From Camelus bactrianus (Eukaryota > Chordata > Mammalia > Artiodactyla > Camelidae), in contig NC_133566.1 in the NCBI RefSeq assembly GCF_048773025.1, positions 3,509,501-3,573,500 on the forward strand: a stretch of DNA of 64,000 bases. Reading direction: 5' to 3'. The notes under the pieces are model-generated. The model was given only the letters and a program-made list of their open reading frames with translations, did not search any database and was not told the DNA's origin. The position numbers and the translations under genes were made by a program. Positions within the stretch are counted from its first letter, which is position 1, and each line of letters begins with the position of its first letter. Positions 12,142 to 24,290 of the stretch are shown here, in pieces.

Positions 12142-13632
12142 GGACTGAGAATCCAGAGTAAAAGTTTCTCCTGCAACCCGTTCCCTTTCTACTAGATGAA
12201 CGAAAATCTCTCCACATGCTCAGTTCTGAGAGTTAAGTGTGTGTGAAAGCCGTCCTTCACTTAGCTTGTTGGGAACTCAAAGGTTCTTTTCAGTTGCAAA
12301 CACCATCCCATACATATATATGGGGAGGTACTAGCACCAACTCGGCTTTACAGTGAAAACTGCAGGAACTTCAATCCTGCACTAGGAAACAGAATGAGAA
12401 ACCAGACAAAAACTTTCTCCTGCAACCAGTTCCCTTGGTGCTATATGAAAGAACATTTCTCCAAATGCTCAGTTCTGAGAGATAAATGTGAGTGAAAGCC
12501 GTCTTTCACCTAGCTTGTTGGGAAAACAAAGTTTCTTTTCAGTTTCAAACTCCACTCCATACATATATATGGGGAGGTACTAGCTCCGACTCGGTTTTAC
12601 AGTGAAAACTGCAGGAACTTCAAACCGGCACTAGGAAACAGACTGAGAAACCAGAGAAAAATTTCTCCTGCAACCCGTTCCCTTCGTGCTAGATGAACGA
12701 ACGTCTCTCCACATGCTCAGTTCTGAGAGATAAATGTGTGAAAGCCTTCCATCACCTAGCTTGTTGGGAACACAAATATTCTTTTCAGTTGCAAACTCCA
12801 CTCCATACGTATATATGGGGATGTACAAGCTCCAACTCGGTTTTACAGTGAAAACTGCAGGAACTTCAAACCGGCACTAGGAAACAGACTGAGAGACCAG
12901 AGTAAAAGTTTCTCCTGCAACCCGTTCCCTTTGTGCTAGATGAACGAAAATCTCTCCACATGCTCAGTTCTGAGAGAAAAGTGTGTGTGAAAGCCGTCCT
13001 TCACTTAGCTTGTTGGGAACACAAAGGTTCTTTTCAGATGCATACTTCACTCCAAATATATATATGTGAAGGTACTAGAACCAACACTGTTTCTCAGTGA
13101 AAACTGCAATAACTTCAAACTGGCACTAGGAAACAGCCTGAGAATCCAGAGTAAAAGTTTCTCATTCAACCCGTTCCCTTTGTGCTAGATGAACGAACAT
13201 CTCTCCACTTGCTCAGTTCTGAGACATAAGTGTTTGTGAATGCCGTCCTTCACCTAGCTTGTTAGGAAAACAATGTTTCTTTTCAGCAGCAAACACCAAT
13301 TCTTACATATATGTGGGGAGGTAGAAGCTCCAACTCGGTTTTACAGTGAAAACTGCAGGAAATTCATACCGGCACTAGGAAACAGGCCTCAGAAACCAGA
13401 GTAAACTTTCCCCTGCAATCCGTTCTTTTGTGCTACATGAAAGAACGTCTCTCCACTTGCTCAGTTCTGAGAGATAAGTGTGTGTGAAAGCCGTGCTTCA
13501 CTTAGCTTGTTGGGAACACAAAGTTTCTTTTCAGTTGCAAATTCCACTCCATACAAATATATGCGTAGGTACTAGCTCCGACTCGGAATTACAGTGAAAA
13601 CTGCAGGAAAATCAAACCGGCACTAGGAAACA
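12142..13632 (+). repeat. 6-monomer HOR (1,490 bp), copy 3
   Basis: Third and last copy. It follows the other two through the monomer with ATATATGCGTAGG (near 13560). It then leaves them around 13630-13650, where the expected CCCTTTCTACTAG monomer is replaced by AAGATACACCTGCAACCC and block C. The last monomers carry more private changes than the middle copy, for example CTCATTCAACCCG near 13160 and CATACAAATATATGCG near 13552, as is common at an array edge. Confidence 0.9.
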
Positions 13633-16599
13633 GACTGAGAATCCAGAGTAAAAGATACACCTGCAACCCTTACCCTTTGTGCTAGATAAACGAAAGTCTA
13701 TGCACATGCTCACTTCTGAGAGATAAGTGTGTTAAAGCCGTTCTTCACCTAGATTGTTGGGAACACAATATTCTTTTCAGTTGCAAATTCCACTCCATAC
13801 GTATATATGGGGATGTACAAGCTCCACCTCGGTTTTACAGTGAAAACAGCAGGAAATTCATAACGGCACTAGGAAACAGACTGAGAAACCAGAGTAATTG
13901 TTTCTCCTGCAGCCCGTTCGCTTCGTGCTAGATGAACGAACGTCTATCCATATGCTCAGTTCTGAGAGATAAGTGTGTGTGAACGCCGTCCTTCACCTAT
14001 GTTGGGAAAACAAAGATTCTTTTCAGTTGCAAACCCCACTTAATATATATATATTGGGAGGTACAAGCTCCACCTCGGTTTTACAGTGAAAATTGCAGGA
14101 ACTTCATACCGGCACTAGGAAACAGACTGAGAAACCAGAGTAAAAGCTTCTCCTGCAACCCGTTCTCTTGGTGCTAGATGAACGAACGTCTCTCCACATG
14201 CTCAGTTCTGAGAGATTAGTGTGTGTGAAAGCCGCCCTTCACCTAGCTTATTGGGAACACAAAGTTTTTTTTCAGTTGCAAACTCCACTCCTACATATAT
14301 ATAGGGAGGTACTTGCCCCAACTCGTTTTTACAGTGAAAAATGCAGGAACTTCAAACCGGCACTAGGAAACAGACTGAGAAACCACAGTATAATTTCTCC
14401 TGCAACCCGTTCCCTTGTTGCTAGATGAACGAACGTCTCTCCACATGCTCACTTCTGAGAGATAAGTGTGTGAATGCCGTTCTTCACCTAGCTTGTTGGT
14501 AACACAATATTCTTTTCAGTTGCAAATTCCACTCCATAAGTATATATGGGGATGTACAAGCTCCACTTCGGTTTTACAGTGAAAACAGCAGGAACTTCAT
14601 AACGGCACTAGGAAACAGACTGAGGGACCAGAGTAATTGTTCCTCCTGCAGCCTGTTCCCTTCCTGTTAGATGAATGGACGTCTATCCATATGATCAGTT
14701 CTGAGAGATAAGTGTGTGTGAAAGCCGTCCTTCACCTATGTTGTTGCAAAAACAAAGTTTCTTTTCAGTTGCAAACTCAAATATATATATATATATGGGG
14801 AGGTACTAGCTCCAACTCGGTTTTACAGTGAAAACTGCAGGAACTTCAAACCGGCACTAGGAAACAGACTGACAATCCAGAGAAAAAGTTTTTCCTGCAA
14901 CCCGTTCCCTTGGTGCTAGATGAACGAACGTCTCTCCACATGCTCTGTTCTGAGATATATGTGTCTGTGAACGCCGTCCTTCACCTAGCTTTTTGGGAAC
15001 ACAAGGTTTTTTTTCAGTTGCAAACTCCAATCCATACATATATATAGGGAGGTACTAGCTCCAACTCATTTTTACAGTGATAAGTGCAGGGACTTCAAAC
15101 CGGCACTAGGAAATAGACTTAGAAACCAGAGTAATAGTTTCCCCTGCAACACGTTCCCTTGGTGCTAGATGAACGAACGTCTCTCCACATGCTCTGTTCT
15201 GAGATATATGTGTCTGTGTACGTCGTCCTTCACCTAGCTTATTTGGAACACAAAGTTTCTTTTCTGCTGCAAACTCCAATCCATACATATATATAGGGAG
15301 GTACAAGCCCCAACTCGTTTTTACAGTGAAAAGTGCAGGAACTTCAAACAGGCACTAGGAAACAGACTGAGAAAACAGAGTAAAAGTTTCTCCTGCAACC
15401 CGTTCCCTTGTTGCTAGATGAACGAACGTCTCTCCACATGCTCCGTTCTGAGAGATACGTGTGTGTGAACGCCGTACTTCACCTACCTTGTTGGGAAAAC
15501 AAAGTTTCTTTTCAGTTGCAAACTCCACTCCATACATATATATGGGGAGGTACTTGCTCCGACTCGGTTTTACAGTGAAAACTGCAGGAACTTCAAACCG
15601 GCACTAGGAAAAAGACTGAGAATCCAGAGTAAAAGTTTCTCCTGCAATCCGTATCCTTGATGCCAGATGAACAAATGTCTAACCACATGCTCACTTCTGA
15701 GAGATAAGTGTGTTATAGCCGTCCTTCACCTAGCTTGTTGGGAACACAATATTCTTTTCAGTTGCAAATTCCACTCCTACGTATATATGGGGATATACAA
15801 TCTCCACGTCGGTTTTACAGTGAAAACAGCAGGAAATTCAAAAGGCACTAGGAAACAGACTGAGAAACCAGAGTAAAAGTTTCTCCTGCAAACTGTTCCC
15901 TTGGTGCCAGATGAACGAACGTCACTACACATGCTCAGTTTTGAGAGATAAGTGTGTGTGAAAGCCATCTTTCACCTCGCTTGTTGGGAACACAAATTTC
16001 TTTTCAGTTGCAATCTCCACTCCTTACATATATGTAGGGAGGTACTAGCTCCAACTCGTTTTTAGAGTGAAAAGTGCAGGAACTTCAAACCGGCACTTGG
16101 AAACAGACTGAGAAACCAGAGTAATAGTTTCCCCTGGAACCCGTTCCCTTTGTGCTAGGTGAACGAACGTCTCTCCACATGCTCATTTCTGAGAGATAAG
16201 TGTGTTAAAGCCGCCCTTCAACTAGCTTGTTGGGAACAAAAGATTCTTTTCAGTTGCAAATTCCACTCCATACGTATATATGTGGATGTACAAGCTCCAA
16301 CTCGATTTTACAGTGAAAACTGCATGAACCTCATAACGGCACTAGGAAACAGACTGAGAAACCAGAGTAAAAGTTACTCTTGCAACCCTTAACCTTTGTG
16401 CTAGATGACCGAACGTCTCTCCACATGCTCAGTTCTGAGAGATAAGGGTGTGTGAAAGCTGTACTTCACGTAGCATTCTGGGAAGAAAAGATTCTTTTCA
16501 GTTGCAAACTCCACTCCTTACATATATATGGGGAGGTACTAGCTCCAACTCGGTTTTACAGTGAAAACTGCAGGAACTTAAAACCGGGACTAGGAAACA
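13633..16599 (+). repeat. Block C: diverged monomers without a regular HOR
   Basis: About 12 monomers show no strict long period. A t2-like class with TGCTCACTTCTGAGAG or TGCTCATTTCTGAGAG, a GTGTTA- or GTGTGAA-type contraction, and ACAATATTC or AAGATTC recurs near 13694, 14442, 15684 and 16180, spaced about 3, 5 and 2 monomers apart. A monomer with CGTCTATCCATATG occurs near 13940 and 14690, 749 apart, implying an old three-monomer duplication. The segment 13930-14400 resembles 50980-51440 on the far side of block D. No gene or other element is seen. Confidence 0.85.
14857..15354 (+). repeat. Adjacent near-duplicate monomers (249 bp each)
   Basis: Two neighbouring monomers share the unusual string CTCTGTTCTGAGATATATGT with GTCTGTG, at about 14943 and 15192, exactly 249 apart. 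They also share CTCCAATCCATACATATATA with TAGGGAGG. Elsewhere in the window neighbouring monomers are normally of different classes, so this pair records a single-monomer duplication. A third, less similar, monomer follows at 15355. Confidence 0.75.
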
Positions 16600-19318
16600 G
16601 ACTGAGAAACCAGAGTAAAACTTTCCCCTGCAACCCGTTCCCTTGGTGCTAGATGAACGAACGTCTCTCCACATGCTCAGTTCTGACAGATAAGTGAGTG
16701 TGAAAGCCGTCCTTCACCTAGCTTGTTGTTAACACAAAGTTTCTTTTCAGTTGCAAACTCCACTACATACATATATATGGGTAGGTTCTAGCACCAACTC
16801 TGTTTTACAGTGAAAATTGCAGGAACTTCAAACCGGCACTAGGAAACAGACTGAGAAACAAGAGTAAAAGTTTCTCCAGCAACCCGTTCCCTTGGTGCTA
16901 GATGAACGAACGTCTCTCCATATGCTCAGTTCTGAGAGATAAGTGTGTGTGAAAGCCGTCTTCACCCAGCTTGTTGGGAAAACAATGTTTATATTCAGTT
17001 GCAAATTCCACTCCATACATATATATGGGGAGGTAATAGCTCCAATTCGGATTTACAGTGCAAAATGCAGGAAATTCAAACCGGCACTAGGAAACCGACT
17101 GAGAAACCAGAGTAAAATTTCTCCTGCAAACCGTTCCCTTTGTGCTAGATGAACGAACGTCTCTCCTCAAGCTTAAATCTGAGAGATAAGTGTGTATGAA
17201 AGCCGTCCTTCACCTAGCTTGTTGGGAACACAAAGTTTCTTTTCAGTGGCAAACTTCACTCCATACATATATATGGGGCGGTACTAGTCCCAATTCGGTT
17301 TTACAGTGAAAACTGAAGGAAATTCAAACCGGCACTAAGAAACACAGTGAGAAACCAGAGTAATAGTTTCTCCTGCAAACCGTTCCCTTTGTGCTAGATG
17401 AACGAACGTCTCTCCACAAGCTTAGTTCTGAGAGATAAGTGTGTGTGAAATCCGCCCTTCACCTAGCTTGTTGGGAACACAAAGTTTCTTTTCGGCTTCA
17501 AACACCATTCCATGCATATATAGGGGTAGGTTGTAGCTCAAATTCGGTTTTACAGTGAAAACTGCAGAAAATTCAAACAGGAACTAGGAAACAGACTGAG
17601 AAACCAGAGTAAAACTTTACACTGCAAAACGTTCCCTTGGTGCTAGATGAACGAACGTCTCTCCACATGCTCAGTTCTGAGAGATAAGTGTGTGTGAAAG
17701 CCGTACTTCACCTTGCATGTTGTTAACACAAAGTTTATTTCAATTGCAAACCCCACTCCATACATATATATGGGGAGGTACTAGCACCAACTCGGTTTTA
17801 CAGTGAAAACTGCAGGAACTTCAAACCGGCAGTAGGAAACAGACTGAGAAACCAGAGTAAAAGTTTCTCCTGCAACCCGTTCCCTTGGTGCTAGGTGAAC
17901 GAACGTCTCTCCACATGCTCAGTTCTGAGAGATAAGTGTGTGTGAAAGTCGTACTTCACCTAGGTTATTGGGAACCCAAACGTTCTTTTCAGTTGCAAAC
18001 ACCAATCCATTCATATATATGAGGAGATACTAGCTCCGACACGGTTTTACAGTGAAAACTGCAGGAACTTCAAACCGGCACTAGGAAACAGACTGAGAAA
18101 ACAGAGTAATATTTTCCCCTGCAACCCGTTCCCTTGGTGCTAGGTGAATGAACGTCTCTCCACATACTCAGTTCTGAGAGATAACAGTGTGTGAAAGCCG
18201 TCCTTCAGCTAGCTTGTTGGGAACACAAAGTTTCTTTTCAGTTGCAAACTCCATTCAATACATATATAGGGGGAGGTACTATCTTAAACTCCTTTTTACA
18301 GTGAAAACTGCAGGAACTTCCAACCGGCACTAGGAAACAGACTGTGAAACCAGAGTAAAAGTTTCTCCTGCAACCCGTTCCCTTGGTGCTAGGTGAACGA
18401 ACGTCTCTCCACATGCTCAGTTCTGAGTGTTAAGTGTGTGTGAAAGCCGTACTTCACCTAGCTTGTTGGGAACACAAAGTTTCTTTTCATTTGCAAACTC
18501 CACTCCATACATATATAAGGGGAGGTACTAGATCCAACTCGATTTTACAGTGAAAATTCAGGAACTTCAAACCGGCACTAGGAAACAGACTGAGAAACCA
18601 GAGTAAAAGTTTCTCCTTCAACCCGATCCCTTGGTGCTAGATGAACGAATGTCTCTCCACAAGCTTAGTTCTGAGAGATAAGTGTGTGTGAAAGCCGTCC
18701 TTCACCTAGCTTGTTGGGAACACAAAGGTTCTTTTCAGTTGCAAACTCCACTCCATACATATATAAGGTTAGGTACTAGCTCCAACACGGTTTTACAGTG
18801 AAAACTGCAGGAACATCAATCCGGCACAAGGAAAAAACTGAGAAAACAGAGGAAAAGTTTCTCCTGCAACCCGTTCCCTTTGTGCTATATGAACGAACGT
18901 CTCTCCACATGCTCAGTTCTGATAGATAACTGTGTGTTAAAACCGTCCTTCACCTAGCTGGTTGGTAACACAATGCTTATTTTCAGTTGCAAACTCCTCT
19001 CCATACATATATATGGGTAGGTACTAGCTCCAAATCGCTTTTACAGTGAAAACTGAAGGAACTTCAAACCGGCACTAGGAAACAGACTGAGAAACCTGTG
19101 TAAAAGTTTCTCCTGCAAACAATTCCCTTGGTGCTAGGTGAACGAACGTCACTCCACAGGCTCAGTTCTCAGAGATAAGTGTGTGTGAAAGCCGTCCTTC
19201 ACCTAGCTTGTTGGGAACACAAAGATTCTTTTCAGTTGCAATCTCAACTATATAGATATATATGGGTTGGTACTAGCTCCAACTCGGTTTTACGGTGAAA
19301 CTGCAGGAACTTCAAACT
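16600..19318 (+). repeat. Block D left-edge partial copy
   Basis: This truncated unit begins in the monomer carrying TTCTGACAGATAAGTGAGTG and passes directly to GGTTCTAGCACCAACTCTG (GGGTAGG at 16789). That is the short-type junction, with the two-monomer segment absent. It then continues like the full unit. Near its end it carries AACTCCTCTCCATAC (about 18985), a variant seen again only in the 4,972 bp copy ending at 33740. It is therefore not a simple copy of one neighbour but a mosaic. Confidence 0.85.
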
Positions 19319-19840
19319 GACACTAGGGAACAGACTGAGAAAGCAGAGTAAAAGTTTCTCCTGCAACCCGTTCCCTTTGTCCTAGATGAACGAACGTCTC
19401 TCCACATGTTAAATTCTGAGAGATAAGTGTGTGTGAAGCCGTTCTTCACATAGTTTGTTGGGAAAACAATGTTTATTTTCAGTTGCAAATTCCACTCCAT
19501 ACGTATATATGGGGAGTTACTAGCTCCAAATCGGATTTACAGTTAAAACTGCAGGAAATTCAAACCGGCACTAGGAAAGAGACTGAGAAACCAGAGTAAA
19601 ATTTTCTCCTGCAACATGTTCCCTTTGTGCTAGATGACCGGACGCCTCTCCACGTGCTCAGTTCTGAGAGATTCGTGGGTGTGAAAGCCGTACTTCACCT
19701 AGCTTGTTGGGAACACAAAGTTTCTCTTCAGTTGCAAACTCCACTAAATACATATATAAGGGGAGGTACAATCTCCAACTCGGTTTTACAGTGAAAACTG
19801 CAGGAACTTCAAACCGGCACTAGGAAACAGACTGAGAAAC

Positions 19841-20338
19841 AAGTGTAAAAATTTCCCCTGCAACCCGTTCCCTTGGTGCTAGATGAACGAACGCCTCTCC
19901 ACAAGCTTAGATCGGAGAGATATGTGTGTATGAAAGCCGTCCTACATCTAGCTTGTTGGGAACACCAAGTCTCTTTTCAGTGGCAAAATCCACTCCATAC
20001 ATATATATGGGGAGGTTCTAGCACCAACTCGGTTTTACAGTGAAAAATGCAGGAACTTCAAACCGGCATTAGGAAACAGACTGAGAAACCAGAGTAAAAG
20101 TTTCTCCTGCAACCCGTTCCCTTGGTGCTAGGTGAACGAACGTCTCTCCACATGCTCAGTTCTGAGAGATAAGTGTGTGTGAAAGTCGTACTTCACCTAG
20201 GTTATTGGGAACACAAACGTTCTTTTCAGTTGCAAACATCAATCCATTCATATATATGAGGAGATACTAGCTGCGACACGGTTTTACAGTGAAAACTGCA
20301 GGAACTTCAAACCGGCACTAGGAAACAGACTGAGAAAC
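19841..20338 (+). repeat. Two-monomer internal duplication inside the 20-monomer HOR
   Basis: The strings AAGTGTAAAA, TTAGATCGGAGAGATATGTG, CACCAAGTCTC and AGTGGCAAAATCC occur from 19841 and again from 20339, offset 498 bases. They belong to two monomers that sit two apart and are almost identical. The pair recurs in every complete block D copy. The 13-monomer HOR has only one such monomer (ATCGGAGAGATATTTGTG near 53480), so the duplication probably postdates the split between the two HORs. Confidence 0.8.
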
Positions 20339-20742
20339 AAGTGTAAAAGTTTCCCCTGCAACCCGTTCCCTTGGTGCTAGATGAACGAACGTCTCTCCAC
20401 AAGCTTAGATCGGAGAGATATGTGTGTATGAAAGCCGTCCTACATCTAGCTTGTTGGGAACACCAAGTCTCTTTTCAGTGGCAAAATCCACTCCATACAT
20501 ATATATGGGGAGGTACAAGCTCCAACTCTGTGTAACAGTGAAAACTGCAGGAACTTCAAACCAGCACTAGGAAACAGGCTGAAAAAGCCGAGTAAATTTT
20601 CTCCTGCAACCCGTTCCCTTGGTGCTAGATGAACGAAAGTCTCTCCTCAAGCTTAAATCTGAGACATAATTCTGTATGAAAGCCGTCCTTCACCTAGCTT
20701 GTTGGGAACACAAAGTTTCTTTTCAGTGGCAAACTCCACCCC

Positions 20743-20757
20743 ATATATATATATATA
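20743..20757. repeat. Expanded TA dinucleotide tract in one HOR monomer
   Basis: Most monomers have a short CATACATATATATGGGG stretch. This monomer, which follows CTCCACCCC, carries an uninterrupted alternating AT run. Its length is 15 bases in L1, L2, L3 and S3, and 17 bases in S1 (25715-25731), S2 (40137-40153) and the right-edge copy (48842-48858). The length therefore tracks unit lineage rather than varying at random. Confidence 0.85.
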
Positions 20758-21254
20758 GGGGGGTACTAGCCCCAATTCGGTTTTACAGTGAAAACTGAAG
20801 GAAATTCAAACCGGCACTAAGAAACACAGTGAGAAACCAGAGTAAAACTTTCTCCTGCAACCCGTTCCCTTTGTGCTAGATGAACGAACGTCTCTCCACA
20901 AGCTTAGTTCTGAGAGATAAGTGTGTGTGAAAGCCGACCTTCACCTAGCTTGTTGGGAACACAAAGATTCTTTACGGATTCAAACACCATTCCATACATT
21001 TATAGGGGTAGGTTCTAACTCAAATTCGGTTTTACAGTGAAAACTGCAGGAATTTCAAACCGGCACTAGGAAACAGACTGAGAAACCAGAGTAAAACTTT
21101 CCCCTGCAACCCGTTCCCTTGGTGCTAGATGAACGAACGTCTCTCCACATGCTCAGTTCTGACAGATAACTGAGTGTGAAAGCCGTCCTTCACCTAGCTT
21201 GTTGTTAACACAAAGTTTCTTTTCAGTTGCAAACTCCACTACATACATATATAT

Positions 21255-21750
21255 GGGTAGGTTCTAGCACCAACTCGGTTTTACAGTGAAAAATGCAGGA
21301 ACTTCAAACCAGCAGTAGGAAACAGACTGAGAAACCAGAGTAAAAGTTTCTCCTGCAACCCGTTCCCTTGGTGCTAGGTGAACGAACGTCTCTCCACATA
21401 CTCAGTTCTGAGAGATAAGTGTGTGTGAAGTCGTACTTCACCTAGGTTATTGGGAACACAAACGTTCTTTTCAGTTGCAAACATCAATCCATTCATATAT
21501 ATGAGGAGATACTAGCTGCGACACGGTTTTACAGTGAAAACTGCAGGAACTTCAAACCGACACTAGGAAACAGACTGAGAAACCAGAGTAAAATTTCTCC
21601 TGCAAACCGTTCCCTTTGTGCTAGATGAACGAACGTCTCTCCACATGCTCAGTTCTGAGGGTTAAGTGTGTGTGAAAGCCGTCCTTCACCTAGCTTGTTG
21701 GGAACACAAAGTTTCTTTTCATTTGCAAACTCCATTCCATACATATATAT
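21255..21750 (+). repeat. Two-monomer segment present in long, absent in short HOR copies
   Basis: In L1 the string GGGTAGGTTCTAGCACCAAC occurs at 21255 (followed by TCGG) and at 21751 (followed by TCTG), 496 bases apart. In short copies only one instance is present, at 26229, 40651 and 45127, and it carries the right-hand TCTG form. Removing 496 bases and adding 2 bases of longer TA tract gives the observed 494-base difference between 4,972 and 4,478. The short unit is thus explained by one exchange between these two matching sites. Confidence 0.88.
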
Positions 21751-24290
21751 GGGTAGGTTCTAGCACCAACTCTGTTTTACAGTGAAAATTGCAGGAACTT
21801 CAAACCGGCACTAGGAAACAGACTGAGAAACAAGAGTAAAAGTTTCTCCAGCAACCCGTTCCCTTGGTGCTAGATGAACGAACGTCTCTCCATATGCTCA
21901 GTTCTGAGAGATAAGTGTGTGTGAAAGCCGTCTTCACCTAGCTTGTTGGGAAAACAATGTTTATATTCAGTTGCAAATTCCACTCCATACATATATATGG
22001 GGTGGTAATAGCTCCAATTCGGATTTACAGTGCAAAATGCAGGAAATTCAAACCGGCACTAGGAAACCGACTGAGAAACCAGAGTAAAATTTCTCCTGCA
22101 AACCGTTCCCTTTGTGCTAGATGAACGAACGTCTCTCCTCAAGCTTAAATCTGAGAGATAAGTGTGTATGAAAGCCGTCCTTCACCTAGCTTGTTGGGAA
22201 CACAAAGTTTCTTTTCAGTGGCAAACTTCACTCCATACATATATATGGGGCGGTACTAGTCCCAATTCGGTTTTACAGTGAAAACTGAAGGAAATTCAAA
22301 CCGGCACTAAGAAACACAGTGAGAAACCAGAGTAAAAGTTTCTCCTGCAAACCGTTCCCTTTGTGCTAGATGAACGAACGTCTCTCCACAAGCTTAGTTC
22401 TGAGAGATAAGTGTGTGTGAAATCCGCCCTTCACCTAGCTTGTTGGGAACACAAAGTTTCTTTTCGGCTTCAAACACCATTCCATGCATATATAGGGGTA
22501 GGTTGTAGCTCAAATTCGGTTTTACAGTGAAAACTGCAGAAAATTCAAACAGGAACTAGGAAACAGACTGAGAAACCAGAGTAAAACTTTACACTGCAAA
22601 ACGTTCCCTTGGTGCTAGATGAACGAACGTCTCTCCACATGCTCAGTTCTGAGAGATAAGTGTGTGTGAAAGCCGTACTTCAACTTGCATGTTGTTAACA
22701 CAAAGTTTATTTCAATTGCAAACCCCACTCCATACATATATATGGGGAGGTACTAGCACCAACTCGGTTTTACAGTGAAAACTGCAGGAACTTCAAACCG
22801 GCAGTAGGAAACAGACTGAGAAACCAGAGTAAAAGTTTCTCCTGCAACCCGTTCCCTTGGTGCTAGGTGAACGAACGTCTCTCCACATGCTCAGTTCTGA
22901 GAGATAAGTGTGTGTGAAAGTCGTACTTCACCTAGGTTATTGGGAACCCAAACGTTCTTTTCAGTTGCAAACACCAATCCATTCATATATATGAGGAGAT
23001 ACTAGCTCCGACACGGTTTTACAGTGAAAACTGCAGGAACTTCAAACCGGCACTAGGAAACAGACTGAGAAAACAGAGTAATATTTTCCCCTGCAACCCG
23101 TTCCCTTGGTGCTAGGTGAACGAACGTCTCTCCACATACTCAGTTCTGAGAGATAACAGTGTGTGAAAGCCGTCCTTCAGCTAGCTTGTTGGGAACACAA
23201 AGTTTCTTTTCAGTTGCAAACTCCATTCAATACATATATAGGGGGAGGTACTATCTTAAACTCCTTTTTACAGTGAAAACTGCAGGAACTTCCAACCGGC
23301 ACTAGGAAACAGACTGAGAAACCAGAGTAAAAGTTTCTCCTGCAACCCGTTCCCTTGGTGCTAGGTGAACGAACGTCTCTCCACATGCTCAGTTCTGAGT
23401 GTTAAGTGTGTGTGAAAGCCGTACTTCACCTAGCTTGTTGGGAACACAAAGTTTCTTTTCATTTGCAAACTCCACTCCATACATATATAAGGGGAGGTAC
23501 TAGATCCAACTCGATTTTACAGTGAAAATTCAGGAACTTCAAACCGGCACTAGGAAACAGACTGAGAAACCAGAGTAAAAGTTTCTCCTTCAACCCGATC
23601 CCTTGGTGCTAGATGAACGAATGTCTCTCCACAAGCTTAGTTCTGAGAGATAAGTGTGTGTGAAAGCCGTCCTTCACCTAGCTTGTTGGGAACACAAAGG
23701 TTCTTTTCAGTTGCAAACTCCACTCCATACATATATAAGGTTAGGTACTAGCTCCAACACGGTTTTACAGTGAAAACTGCAGGAACATCAATCCGGCACA
23801 AGGAAAAAACTGAGAAAACAGAGGAAAAGTTTCTCCTGCAACCCGTTCCCTTTGTGCTATATGAACGAACGTCTCTCCACATGCTCAGTTCTGATAGATA
23901 ACTGTGTGTTAAAACCGTCCTTCACCTAGCTGGTTGGTAACACAATGCTTATTTTCAGTTGCAAACTCCACTCCATACATATATATGGGTAGGTACTAGC
24001 TCCAAATCGCTTTTACAGTGAAAACTGAAGGAACTTCAAACCGGCACTAGGAAACAGACTGAGAAACCTGTGTAAAAGTTTCTCCTGCAAACAATTCCCT
24101 TGGTGCTAGGTGAACGAACGTCACTCCACAGGCTCAGTTCTCAGAGATAAGTGTGTGTGAAAGCCGTCCTTCACCTAGCTTGTTGGGAACACAAAGATTC
24201 TTTTCAGTTGCAATCTCAACTATATAGATATATATGGGTTGGTACTAGCTCCAACTCGGTTTTACGGTGAAACTGCAGGAACTTCAAACT

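Larger units (their letters stand above)
19319..24290 (+). repeat. 20-monomer HOR, long copy L1 (4,972 bp)
   Basis: Full-length unit. It has the GTGTAACAGTG variant (near 20528) rather than GTTTAACAGTG, a 15-base TA tract (20743-20757), and the two-monomer segment at 21255-21750. It begins with CAACATGTTCCC near 19613, a variant shared with the copy starting at 33741. GGACGCCTCTCC near 19640 appears private to this copy at that position. Near-identity to L3 at an offset of 14,422 bases is evident throughout. Confidence 0.93.

Noticed and set aside
14857-15537. Three minus-strand frames of about 60 codons at exact 249-base spacing, resembling a repeated small protein
   Set aside because: The spacing is simply the monomer length, which is divisible by three here. 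Each frame ends in a stop before the next begins. No start context or other gene signal supports translation.
20743-20757. TATATA stretches as promoter TATA boxes
   Set aside because: They occur in every monomer as part of the satellite, with no downstream gene and no other promoter element. Satellite transcription is possible but not shown by the sequence.
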